DNA of 64,000 bases from Acidobacteriota bacterium (lineage in GTDB: Bacteria; Acidobacteriota; Terriglobia; Terriglobales; Acidobacteriaceae), in contig JAJZBZ010000001.1 of assembly GCA_021846275.1 (NCBI GenBank), positions 1-64,000 of the forward strand, in the 5' to 3' direction. The translations under genes were made by a program, and so were the position numbers. Each line of letters opens with the position of its first letter. The stretch's first letter is position 1. Positions 55,228 through 63,008 of this stretch are shown in pieces. Under the pieces are notes generated by a model. It made no database searches, was not told the origin of the DNA, and was given only the letters and a program-made list of their open reading frames with translations.

Positions 55228-55842
55228 TTACTCCAGGTTGAGAGCCTTGCGCAATGTTCCCTTTTCCCGCTGAATCTTCTCCTGAAGCAGGGTGATGGCA
55301 TAAATGAGCTGCTCGGGTCGGGGTGGACAACCTGGAACATAAACGTCCACGGGAATGACCTGATTGACCCCTTGCACCAGCGCGTAATTGTTGAAGACGC
55401 CGCCTGAAGTCGCACAAGCACCCATCGAAATCACCCACTTCGGCTCGGGCATCTGCTCATAAAGCCGTTGGATGACCGGAGCCATCTTGTTGGAAACCCG
55501 GCCTGCAATCACCATCAGGTCCGACTGGCGCGGCGAGGGGCGAAAAACCTCAGCCCCAAAACGGGCAATATCAAAACGCGCAGCCCCGGCGGACATCATT
55601 TCAATGGCGCAGCATGCCAACCCGAAGGTCATCGGCCAGACGGAATTTTTACGGACCCAATTCAAGGCAAAGTCAACGGAAGTGAGGAAGACCCCTTCCG
55701 GCTGGTCAAAGCCATACGTGGCCTGGCGCACGCGGGAACGATTCAGGCCGCTGCTTTCCAGAGATCCGAAAAAATAAACATCTTTCTCCGGGGATAAAGC
55801 ACCCCGAGCTGACGCAACAGCATCTTGCCCTATCTGGCCCAT
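55228..55842 (-). CDS. nuoB: NADH-quinone oxidoreductase subunit B
   Basis: About 204 residues. It carries the N2 cluster ligands: the paired Cys in [11 protein letters not shown], then [10 protein letters not shown] and [10 protein letters not shown], and the [12 protein letters not shown] segment. It should transfer electrons to quinone in complex I. The start at 55842 gives a normal length, although no ribosome site is obvious; the frame stays open for 36 more codons. No other nuo gene adjoins it, unlike the usual nuoA-N operon. Confidence 0.85.
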   Translation of the reverse strand: MGQIGQDAVASARGALSPEKDVYFFGSLESSGLNRSRVRQATYGFDQPEGVFLTSVDFALNWVRKNSVWPMTFGLACCAIEMMSAGAARFDIARFGAEVFRPSPRQSDLMVIAGRVSNKMAPVIQRLYEQMPEPKWVISMGACATSGGVFNNYALVQGVNQVIPVDVYVPGCPPRPEQLIYAITLLQEKIQREKGTLRKALNLE

Positions 55843-55977
55843 ATTCGCAGTATAAGACGCCTTTCCGAAAAAATTGGTTGTTTTTTGCGCCTGCCGCGAA
55901 TTCGGCGAAGCACCGAAGCTCCACAACCAAAGATTCCACGCGTGATTCAAGAGGCGAAACAGGGGTATAAAAAGAAT

Positions 55978-56006
55978 TTCTCAGGAAAACGAAAACACGC
56001 TACAAT
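55978..56006 (+). promoter_or_regulatory. Candidate amtB promoter
   Basis: TTCTCA (55978-55983) and TACAAT (56001-56006) with a 17-base spacer. The expected transcription start near 56013 is two bases before the amtB ATG, so the mRNA may be leaderless. Confidence 0.4.
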
Positions 56007-56014
56007 CCAACCAA

Positions 56015-57463
56015 ATGTTAGAGAAATCTTATACGCTTCCTGCGTGGGTCTTGCGCCTCACGCCAGCCTTGGGCCTTATCTCCTTATCCTTAATCACCAC
56101 ATCCAGCGCAGCGGCTCAGACTGCGGTTGCTACATCGCAGGCACCGGCGACTCAGGCGCAGATTGCCGCATTGCAAGCTGCTGTGACAAACGCTCAGGCC
56201 GCAGGTGACAATGCCTGGATGTTGGTTTCCGCCGCGCTTGTGCTGATGATGACCGGACCGGGACTTGCGCTTTTTTATGGCGGCCTGGTGCGGCGGAAAA
56301 ACATGCTCGGCACGATGATGCAGAGCTTCGCCATGATGGGCATCATCACCATGCTCTGGGCTGTGATCGAGTACTCACTGGCCTTCAGCACGGGCACCAG
56401 CTTCATTGGCGGGCTACAGTATTTTCTGCTCCACGGCGTCGGACTGGATCCCAATCCAGCGTACGCAGCGACGATCCCACACCAGACCTACATGATCTAC
56501 CAGTTGATGTTTGCCATCATCACGCCGGCGCTCATCACCGGAGCATTTGCCGAGCGGGTTCGCTTCAGCGCGCTGGCTGTTTTTCTTTCGCTCTGGTCGC
56601 TGCTGGTATACAGCCCGATGGCGCACATGGTCTGGGGCGCGGGCGGACTGCTGAACGCTTCCAGTGGACGATTCCCTTGCCTGGATTTTGCGGGCGGTAC
56701 GGTGGTTCACGTCACCTCGGGCGTTTCCGCACTGGTGACTGCGCTCTACCTGGGCAAGCGCGTCGGCTACCCGAAGACGGCAATGCCGCCGCACTCGATG
56801 GTGCTCAGCGTCGTTGGCGTATGCATGCTGTGGGTGGGCTGGTTTGGCTTCAATGCAGGGTCGGCGCTGGCTGCGGGGACACTGGCAACCTCGGCATTTG
56901 TAGCCACTCACTTTGCTGCGGCGGCGGCAGCGGTTTCCTGGACCGTGGCCGAATGGCTGCATAATGGCAAACCCACGGCGCTGGGCGCGATTTCAGGAGC
57001 GGTGGCGGGACTGGTCGCCATCACGCCGGCTTCCGGTTTTGTGCAGCCAATACCGGCGCTGATGATCGGCCTGATCGCTGGTGTCTTCTGTTTCCAGATG
57101 GTGACGCGCGTCAAAAACATCTTCGGATACGATGATTCCCTCGATGCCTTCGGAGTTCATGGCGCTGGCGGCACGCTGGGCGCGCTGCTGACGGGTGTCT
57201 TTGCCGTCGCCGCGATCAATCCGATCTTCGGCAAGGATGCGCACGGGAATCCGCTGCCTGTGGGCGGGATGGATGGGAACTGGCACCAGTTGCTGAATCA
57301 GGCCACGGGAGTGGCGATTGCATGGATCATCTCGATCGTGGGTACGCTGATCCTGCTGGTGATTGTGGACAAGACGATAGGCATGCGCGTGAGCGAGGAG
57401 GACGAGATGACGGGGCTTGACCTGTCGCAGCACGGCGAAGAAGCCTACGACATGGGCCAGTGA
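56015..57463 (+). CDS. amtB: Ammonium transporter
   Basis: A 482-residue Amt channel. A signal peptide (LTPALGLISLSLITTSSAAA) precedes eleven spans. Diagnostic pieces are MLVSAALVLMMTGPGLALFYGGLVRRKNML, split over the first spans, the periplasmic FAGGTVVHVTSGVSALV, and the twin-His region with DAFGVHGAGGTLG. It takes up ammonia and is blocked by GlnK, encoded 165 bp downstream. A candidate promoter places the transcript start almost at the ATG. Confidence 0.93.
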   Translation: MLEKSYTLPAWVLRLTPALGLISLSLITTSSAAAQTAVATSQAPATQAQIAALQAAVTNAQAAGDNAWMLVSAALVLMMTGPGLALFYGGLVRRKNMLGTMMQSFAMMGIITMLWAVIEYSLAFSTGTSFIGGLQYFLLHGVGLDPNPAYAATIPHQTYMIYQLMFAIITPALITGAFAERVRFSALAVFLSLWSLLVYSPMAHMVWGAGGLLNASSGRFPCLDFAGGTVVHVTSGVSALVTALYLGKRVGYPKTAMPPHSMVLSVVGVCMLWVGWFGFNAGSALAAGTLATSAFVATHFAAAAAAVSWTVAEWLHNGKPTALGAISGAVAGLVAITPASGFVQPIPALMIGLIAGVFCFQMVTRVKNIFGYDDSLDAFGVHGAGGTLGALLTGVFAVAAINPIFGKDAHGNPLPVGGMDGNWHQLLNQATGVAIAWIISIVGTLILLVIVDKTIGMRVSEEDEMTGLDLSQHGEEAYDMGQ

Positions 57464-57545
57464 CGCGGAGGCGCAGCGTGACGGCGATTCGCCTCGCTGC
57501 GCAGGATGCACAAGAAATGGCGCTACGAGTTTCTGTAGCAATGTA

Positions 57546-57595
57546 GATACCCGGAACGCAGAATCGGGGAAGTTCCGAGAAAGTATCCGGGTGTC
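57546..57595 (+). promoter_or_regulatory. Mutually exclusive hairpins between amtB and glnK
   Basis: GATACCCGGA (57546-57555) can pair with TCCGGGTGTC (57586-57595), while CGGAAC (57552-57557) can pair with GTTCCG (57572-57577). They share 57552-57555, so only one can form at a time. Could be an attenuator or an RNA-processing site. Confidence 0.4.
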
Positions 57596-57628
57596 GAGTT
57601 TATATTCATGGAGCGAGGATTTTGATCT

Positions 57629-57967
57629 ATGCATAAGATTGAAGCTATTCTCCAGCCTTCGCGGCTGGATGCGGTCAAGGATGCGCTGCTGGAAGCGGGC
57701 ATCGAGGGCATGACGATTCTGGAGGCGCGCGGGCACGGTCGCCAGAAGGGACACACGGAGTTTTATCGCGGGCGCGAGTACACGGTTGATTTGCTGCCCA
57801 AGATCAAGCTGGAGATTGTGGTGGTGGACGCGCTGAAGGAGAAAGCGATTCAGGCGATCATCGGCGCGGCGCGGACGGGCAAAATCGGGGATGGAAAGAT
57901 CTTTGTCACGCGCATCGACGAGGCCATCCGCATACGCAATGATGAGCACGGCGAATCCGCACTCTGA
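57629..57967 (+). CDS. glnK: Nitrogen regulatory protein P-II
   Basis: A 112-residue PII trimer subunit. The T-loop GHTEFYRGREYTVDLLPKIK holds the uridylylation site Tyr51 at the canonical position, and the C-terminal GDGKIFVTRIDEAIRI matches PROSITE-type PII signatures. It senses 2-oxoglutarate and ATP/ADP and gates AmtB; GlnD, encoded two genes later, modifies Tyr51. Placement directly after amtB supports GlnK over GlnB. GGAGCGAGG precedes the ATG. Confidence 0.94.
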   Translation: MHKIEAILQPSRLDAVKDALLEAGIEGMTILEARGHGRQKGHTEFYRGREYTVDLLPKIKLEIVVVDALKEKAIQAIIGAARTGKIGDGKIFVTRIDEAIRIRNDEHGESAL

Positions 57968-58976
57968 CGCGCTGACTCGGCTGCCTGCCCTGGTCGCGCA
58001 CTGCGACTGGGGCTCGCAGCCGTCGAAGCGCTGGATAGCGATTGCCACGCGGCAGAGCGGGATATACACGGCATATGCGCCACAGCCGGTGGGCGAGATG
58101 GAGACCCTGCTGCACCGGCTGCGCAGACAGGCACCAAGGGAAGCTGCCATTCTGGTGGGTTTTGATTTTCCGATTGGATTGCCCGAGGCATACGCGAGGC
58201 TGGCCGGGATTGAATCCTTTCCGGCGTTTCTGCAAACCATTACCGGCCCTGAGAATGGCTCCAGTGAATTCCGCTGGAGCCATTTTCACGAGGTCTGCAC
58301 AGACGAATCGGAAATCGCTCTGGAGCGCCCGTTTTATCCGGCGCGACCGGGTACGGCCAGGCGAGATGCCATTCATGAAGCACTCGGACTCCCCAGCCGC
58401 AACGATCTCTATCGCGAGTGCGAACTGCGCCATGCGGAGCGCACGAATGCGTGCTCGCTTTTCTGGACGCTGGGCGGGAATCAGGTGGGCAAGAGCGCTC
58501 TGCTGGGCTGGCACGGCGTGATTGGCCCGGAGCTGCGGCGGAAGCCGGAGTCGATGCGGCTGTGGCCATTTGATGGCGAACTGAAGGCGCTGCTCCAGCC
58601 CGGCGTAACCATTGCGACGGAGACCTATCCGACGGAGTATCACAAGCGGATCTTTGGACAGGCGCTGCGTGGGAAGCGCTACGCCGCGAAGCGCCGGGAG
58701 ATCGCTCCGGCGTGGCTGGAGACCGCCCATCGCTGCGGGATACGCATCGACAGGAAGCTGCGCAGGCAGATTCTGAGCGGGTTCACGGAGAGCAACCTGG
58801 AGGATGTGAATCGACGCGACGAGAACGACGATGCGATGGACGCCACCATCGGATTGTTCGGCATGCTGGCTTCGCTGCACGACTATGGCGGCCGGATGGA
58901 GCCGCGGGACGAGAAGATTCGCCGCATCGAAGGATGGATTCTGGGGCTGGAGCACCCGCTGCCGGTGTGCGAGTGA
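57939..58976 (+). CDS. DUF429-like predicted nuclease/RNase H-fold protein
   Basis: A 345-residue protein. The first strand AHCDWGSQPSKRWIAIA has an acidic residue followed by a strand, as in RNase H-like folds; later elements are VGFDFPIGLP, ATETYPTEYHKRIFG and RDENDDAMDATIGLFGML, the pattern of DUF429. No function is established for these proteins. The ATG at 57939 is inside glnK, overlapping it by 29 bp, and the stop is followed by glnD after 111 bases; co-expression with the PII system is therefore expected. Confidence 0.6.
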   Translation: MMSTANPHSDALTRLPALVAHCDWGSQPSKRWIAIATRQSGIYTAYAPQPVGEMETLLHRLRRQAPREAAILVGFDFPIGLPEAYARLAGIESFPAFLQTITGPENGSSEFRWSHFHEVCTDESEIALERPFYPARPGTARRDAIHEALGLPSRNDLYRECELRHAERTNACSLFWTLGGNQVGKSALLGWHGVIGPELRRKPESMRLWPFDGELKALLQPGVTIATETYPTEYHKRIFGQALRGKRYAAKRREIAPAWLETAHRCGIRIDRKLRRQILSGFTESNLEDVNRRDENDDAMDATIGLFGMLASLHDYGGRMEPRDEKIRRIEGWILGLEHPLPVCE

Positions 58977-59087
58977 GTGATTCCTGCCGCCGCCCTCGCA
59001 CAATGCGATTGCATGTTGCGCAGGATCGCTTATTCTGAGTGCAAGACTCGGTCCACTCCACCTGTACAAAAGAGACAGACTGCCCGG

Positions 59088-61748
59088 ATGGAATCCACAC
59101 AGCTGGCGTTTGACGACATCAAGGAACGGTATGCGCGGGAGAGCGAGCAACTGCGCCTGACCTATGAACGGACAGGCGACGGGACCGCGGCGATTCGGCG
59201 CAGGACGACGATGGTGGACTCCATTGTGACGGAGCTGTGGAAGCGCGCGAGCGGACAGGAAATGATGACTGGCGTTTCGCTGCTGGCGCTGGGCGGTTAT
59301 GGGCGCAAAGACCTTTTCCCCTGCTCGGATGTGGATATACTTTTCGCTTTTGCCAACGATGAGGTGGAGAAGCGAGCGCGCACCGTGGCGCGGACGGTGC
59401 ATCAGGCGATGTGGGACATTGGACTGCGGGCAAGCCCGGCCTATCGCACCGTTAAGGAATGCAGCCGGTTTGACCGCGACAATCTGGAGTTTACGCTGGC
59501 CACATTTGACCATCGCTTTCTGAGCGGAGATTTTCCGCTGTTTCTGAAGCTGCGACAGGAGGTTTTTCCCGGCGTGCTGCTGAGCGACTGGAACACGATC
59601 ACGCAGAAGCTGGGCGAGATTGCGCGGGCGCGACACGCGAAGTTCGGGAATACGATCTTTCATCTGGAACCGAATCTGAAGGATGGTCCCGGCGGACTGC
59701 GCGATTTCCATCTGGCACCGTGGTTTGCGCTGCTCTTTCACCTGAAGGAAACGAAGCAGTGGCCACGGATGCGCAATGAACGCGGCGGAGCGCAGGCCAC
59801 CGAGGGTGACAGCAACGCGGCTTTCGATTTTCTGGCGGCGACGCGATGTTTTCTTCACTTCCGCCACAAGCGCGATGACAATACGCTGGACTGGCAGTCG
59901 CAGGATGAGGCGGCGGCCGGTTCGGTGGGGCTGGAGACGCGGGGATCGGCGGATCCGGCGTACTGGATGCGCACCTATTATCGCCATGCGCGGACGGTGT
60001 ACCGGCGGGCGATTCTGCTGATGGAGCAGGTGCCCGCGCCGGTGAGCTTCTACAAGCAGTTCCGGCGACGCAAGCAGCCGATTGCGGGCACGGATTTTTG
60101 TCTCGACCAGGGGCGCGTGGACGTGACGAACGTGCTCTCGCAGATTCAGGATTCAGACAGCATTCTGCGCATCTTCGCGCTGATGGCCAATCATGGCTAT
60201 ACGCTGAGCCAGGCGGCGGAGGATCGGATTACGGATGCGCTGCCGGTGCTGGCGATTCACCTGCCTGAGGGTCCGTATCTGTGGAACTGCCTGCGCGAGG
60301 TGCTGATGGGGCCGCATGCGGCGCATGCGCTGCGCACGATGCACGCGCTGGGCGTGCTGGAGATGCTGCTGCCGGAGTTTCACGGGATCGATGCGCTGGT
60401 GATTCGGGACAGCTATCACCGTTACACGGTGGACGAGCATACGTTCCTGACAATTGACAATGTGCAGGCGCTGCGACGGCCGGTGCATGACTACGAGCAG
60501 CGGCTGGGGACGCTGTTGCCGGAGCTGGAGCGGCTGGACCTGCTGCTGCTGGCGCTGCTGCTGCATGACACGGGCAAGGCGCGGCGGACGGGCGACCACA
60601 CGGTGTTGTCGGTGGAACTTTCGCAGAGCTTTCTGGCGCGGCTGGACTTTGACGCCGAGGAGCGCGAGACGGTTCGCAAGCTGATTCGGATGCATCTGGA
60701 GATGTCGAGCGCGCTGCGCCGGGATATTTTTGACCCGGATAATCAGCGTATGCTGGCCGAAAAAGTGGGCAGTCCGCAACTGCTGCGCGCGCTGACGCTG
60801 ATGACCTATGCCGACATCAAGGCGGTGCATCCGGACGCGCTGACGCCGTGGAAGGCGGAGAATCTGTGGCAGCTCTACATGTCCACGGCGAACTTCATGG
60901 ATCGCTCGGTGGACGAGGAGCGCTATCACGCGGATCTGGACCCGACGCTGCTGTATCGGATCGGGGCGATGCTGCCGATTGCCGTCGGTGTTCCGGACGC
61001 GGACGGTCGGAAGCAGACCGGCAAGACGCACAGGGCAGAAGCGGTTCGGCAGTTTCTGGAGGGATTGCCGCAGCGGTATCTGCAAACCCGGATGCCGGAG
61101 CAGATTCGCAATCACTTCCTGATGACGACGCATCTGGATGAGGATCCAGTGCAACTGGAACTGAGGCCGCATCGGCAACTGTTTGAGCTGACGGTGATCG
61201 CGCGGGACCGCAGCAGGCTGTTTGCCGACGTGGCCGGCGCGCTGGCGGCGTGGGGCATGAACATCGTGAAGGCCGATGCCTTTGCCAACTCGGCGGGCGT
61301 GATCGTGGACAGCTTCCACTTCACGGATGCGTTTCGGACATTCGAGTTGAATCCAGGCGAGAAGGATCGATTCCTCCAGAATCTGAGAGACGTGCTGATG
61401 CAGCGCGTTGCTGTGGAACAACTGCTGGCCAGCCGCCGGAACTCGCTGCGCGGCGGACCGGCCAAGGTGGCGACGGCTCCGAGGCTGAGCTTCGACACGG
61501 CCTCGTCGCAGCACTCGACGCTGTTGCAGGTGGTTGCGCCGGATTCGCCGGGACTGCTGCGGCGGATTGCCCTGGTGCTGCATGAGATTGGCTGCAATAT
61601 CGAGGTTGCGCTGATCGACACGGAAGGCGAAACGGCGATTGATGTCTTCTATCTGACGCAGAGCGGCGAGAAGCTGAACGAGGCTGCGCAGGAGCGTCTG
61701 GCAGCGGAAATGCAGGCTGCCTTGGAGCAGTCGCCATTGGTCTGGTGA
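59088..61748 (+). CDS. glnD: Bifunctional [protein-PII] uridylyltransferase/uridylyl-removing enzyme
   Basis: An 886-residue nitrogen sensor. The nucleotidyltransferase site is [18 protein letters not shown] (G-G and D-x-D), followed by [14 protein letters not shown] typical of GlnD. The HD phosphohydrolase has [16 protein letters not shown]. Two ACT domains follow (about 700-790 and 810-885: [19 protein letters not shown] and [18 protein letters not shown]) and sense glutamine. It modifies GlnK Tyr51. Start at 59088 is chosen for length; the ribosome site is weak. Confidence 0.94.
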   Translation: MESTQLAFDDIKERYARESEQLRLTYERTGDGTAAIRRRTTMVDSIVTELWKRASGQEMMTGVSLLALGGYGRKDLFPCSDVDILFAFANDEVEKRARTVARTVHQAMWDIGLRASPAYRTVKECSRFDRDNLEFTLATFDHRFLSGDFPLFLKLRQEVFPGVLLSDWNTITQKLGEIARARHAKFGNTIFHLEPNLKDGPGGLRDFHLAPWFALLFHLKETKQWPRMRNERGGAQATEGDSNAAFDFLAATRCFLHFRHKRDDNTLDWQSQDEAAAGSVGLETRGSADPAYWMRTYYRHARTVYRRAILLMEQVPAPVSFYKQFRRRKQPIAGTDFCLDQGRVDVTNVLSQIQDSDSILRIFALMANHGYTLSQAAEDRITDALPVLAIHLPEGPYLWNCLREVLMGPHAAHALRTMHALGVLEMLLPEFHGIDALVIRDSYHRYTVDEHTFLTIDNVQALRRPVHDYEQRLGTLLPELERLDLLLLALLLHDTGKARRTGDHTVLSVELSQSFLARLDFDAEERETVRKLIRMHLEMSSALRRDIFDPDNQRMLAEKVGSPQLLRALTLMTYADIKAVHPDALTPWKAENLWQLYMSTANFMDRSVDEERYHADLDPTLLYRIGAMLPIAVGVPDADGRKQTGKTHRAEAVRQFLEGLPQRYLQTRMPEQIRNHFLMTTHLDEDPVQLELRPHRQLFELTVIARDRSRLFADVAGALAAWGMNIVKADAFANSAGVIVDSFHFTDAFRTFELNPGEKDRFLQNLRDVLMQRVAVEQLLASRRNSLRGGPAKVATAPRLSFDTASSQHSTLLQVVAPDSPGLLRRIALVLHEIGCNIEVALIDTEGETAIDVFYLTQSGEKLNEAAQERLAAEMQAALEQSPLVW

Positions 61749-61773
61749 AGAAGCGTTTGTAAAAAAGCGACGC

Positions 61774-61809
61774 AACATTCAATTTATGAATAGTTTAAGT
61801 TGTTTTTTT
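61774..61809 (+). terminator. Weak terminator of glnD
   Basis: ATTCA and TGAAT form a small AT hairpin, extended by AAC/GTT with a bulge, followed by TTGTTTTTTTG. Confidence 0.45.
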
Positions 61810-62005
61810 GCGGGTTACTGATTTGCTATTAACCCGGTTACCCCCCAGGGGGGGGTGGTATTAATTTTCTTGCCAACGAAAAGTTAGCGAAATGATTACT
61901 GGTTGGTAATTATTCGCGTCCGTGCCGGAACGCTGTGCCGGTGCGCTGGCCGGGTGACTGAAGGACAGTATGGCACAGAGATGAATAATTGCATGCCACG
62001 GGATG

Positions 62006-62047
62006 AGTCGTCAGGGGTAAGTTGTCAGGGGTCAGTCGTCAGGGATG
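62006..62047. repeat. Three tandem 14-bp repeats
   Basis: AGTCGTCAGGGGTA, AGTTGTCAGGGGTC and AGTCGTCAGGGATG in direct tandem. The core GTCGTCA is the complement of the TGACGAC heptamer on the far side of the deaminase gene. Confidence 0.75.
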
Positions 62048-62086
62048 GGCGGTGGAGGGTGACGGAAAAGCAAAAGCAAAGGCAGA

Positions 62087-62115
62087 AGCAGATTCCCTGC
62101 GGGAATGACAACAAA
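62087..62115. repeat. Dispersed palindromic repeat, copy
   Basis: AGCAGATTCCCTGCGGGAATGA, then CAACAAA. The central TTCCCTGCGGGAA is a near-perfect palindrome. Confidence 0.8.
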
Positions 62116-62181
62116 GGAGCAAGGGCAACAGCAAAGGCAAGAACAAGAGCAGAGGCAGAGCAGGAACAACAGCGAATGGCA

Positions 62182-62673
62182 CTAGTGGGGATAGGGGGTG
62201 CCGTAAGGGATGCGGTTTTCGGATTGGCGCCAGGCGGTGAAGGCGGCTTCCGCTTCGTGGGCGAGGATGGAGCGGACGGGCAGGGCGCGGGCTGAGGATG
62301 GAAGGGTGAACTCGCGGTAGAGCGCCTGGTCGCCGAATCCGGCGGCGGCGGCGGCGTGTTGGGTGGCTCCGCAGACGACGCGCTCGATTCCCGCCCAGTA
62401 GCAGGCGGCGAGGCACATGGGACAGGGTTCACAGCTTGTGTAGAGCGTGGAGCGGGCGAGGGTGAAGGTGTTCAGGCGGCGGCAGGCGTCGCGGATGGCG
62501 TTGACTTCGCCGTGAGCCGTGGGGTCAGAGGTGCGCGTGACGGAGTTTGCGCCCTCGCCGATGAGCGCGCCGTCACGGACGATGACGGCGGCGAATGGGC
62601 CGCCGGAGCCGGTTTCAACGTTGTGGACGGCGAGCGCGATGGCGCGGCGGAGGAAATCTTCGTCGGTGGTCAT
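62182..62673 (-). CDS. Nucleoside/guanine deaminase (cytidine deaminase fold)
   Basis: A 163-residue zinc deaminase. The zinc site is complete: HGEVNAI with catalytic Glu, and PCPMCLAA (PCxxC). The pattern FAAVIVRDGALIGEGANSV and an FGDQALYREF tail fit the GuaD/TadA-like branch, with guanine deaminase most likely by the order and length; TadA itself would have a different C-terminus. It acts in purine salvage or catabolism. Copies of a composite repeat flank it on both sides. Confidence 0.82.
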   Translation of the reverse strand: MTTDEDFLRRAIALAVHNVETGSGGPFAAVIVRDGALIGEGANSVTRTSDPTAHGEVNAIRDACRRLNTFTLARSTLYTSCEPCPMCLAACYWAGIERVVCGATQHAAAAAGFGDQALYREFTLPSSARALPVRSILAHEAEAAFTAWRQSENRIPYGTPYPH

Positions 62674-62830
62674 TGGGGTGGGCCTCTGAAGTTGATTCTC
62701 TCAGAAGGCTGGGGTGGTTATGAGTGGTCAGTCGTCAGGGCATTGCATGCAGCAGACGCGCGCTTTGCGCGCCACGGACTTTTGTGGCGCTTCCGTTGGT
62801 CGCGGGTGGGCTGTAGTTGAGGACGATTGG

Positions 62831-62864
62831 AAAAGCAGATTCCCTGCGGGAATGACAACAAAAA
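62831..62864. repeat. Dispersed palindromic repeat, copy
   Basis: AAAAGCAGATTCCCTGCGGG followed by AATGACAACAAAAATG; 22 core bases identical to the copy at 62087. Confidence 0.85.
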
Positions 62865-62896
62865 TGCAAGGGCAAAAGCAACGGCAAGGGCTTTGC

Positions 62897-62938
62897 TGAC
62901 GACTGACGGCTGACGACTGACGACTGACGACTGACGAC
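62897..62938. repeat. Tandem TGACGAC heptamers (six copies)
   Basis: TGACGAC, TGACGGC, then four TGACGAC in direct tandem; only the second unit differs, by one base. Followed at once by the next dispersed palindrome. Confidence 0.85.
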
Positions 62939-62940
62939 TT

Positions 62941-62974
62941 AAAAACAGATTCCCTGCGGGAATGAGAACAAGAA
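62941..62974. repeat. Dispersed palindromic repeat, copy
   Basis: AAAAACAGATTCCCTGCGGG followed by AATGAGAACAAG; one base of the GCAGA start is changed. Confidence 0.85.
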
Positions 62975-63008
62975 AAGCGAAGACAACGGCAAAGGCTTCG
63001 GTTGCGGT

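Larger units (their letters stand above)
61810..62181. other. Gap with repeats, no gene seen
   Basis: Contains a CCCCCC-A-GGGGGGGG palindrome (61841-61855), an AT-rich stretch, three tandem 14-bp units and one copy of the dispersed palindrome, then a purine-rich low-complexity run (AGGCAAGAACAAGAGC type). No open frame here looks protein-like. Confidence 0.55.
62674..63008. other. Repeat-bearing gap, no gene seen
   Basis: Between the deaminase start and the lon stop. It holds one AGTCGTCAGGGC motif (62730-62741), two copies of the dispersed palindrome, six TGACGAC heptamers and purine-rich runs. No convincing reading frame. Confidence 0.55.

Noticed and set aside
62897-62938. Possible CRISPR array
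   Set aside because: Units are seven bases with no spacers, so it is a simple tandem repeat; no cas gene is near.
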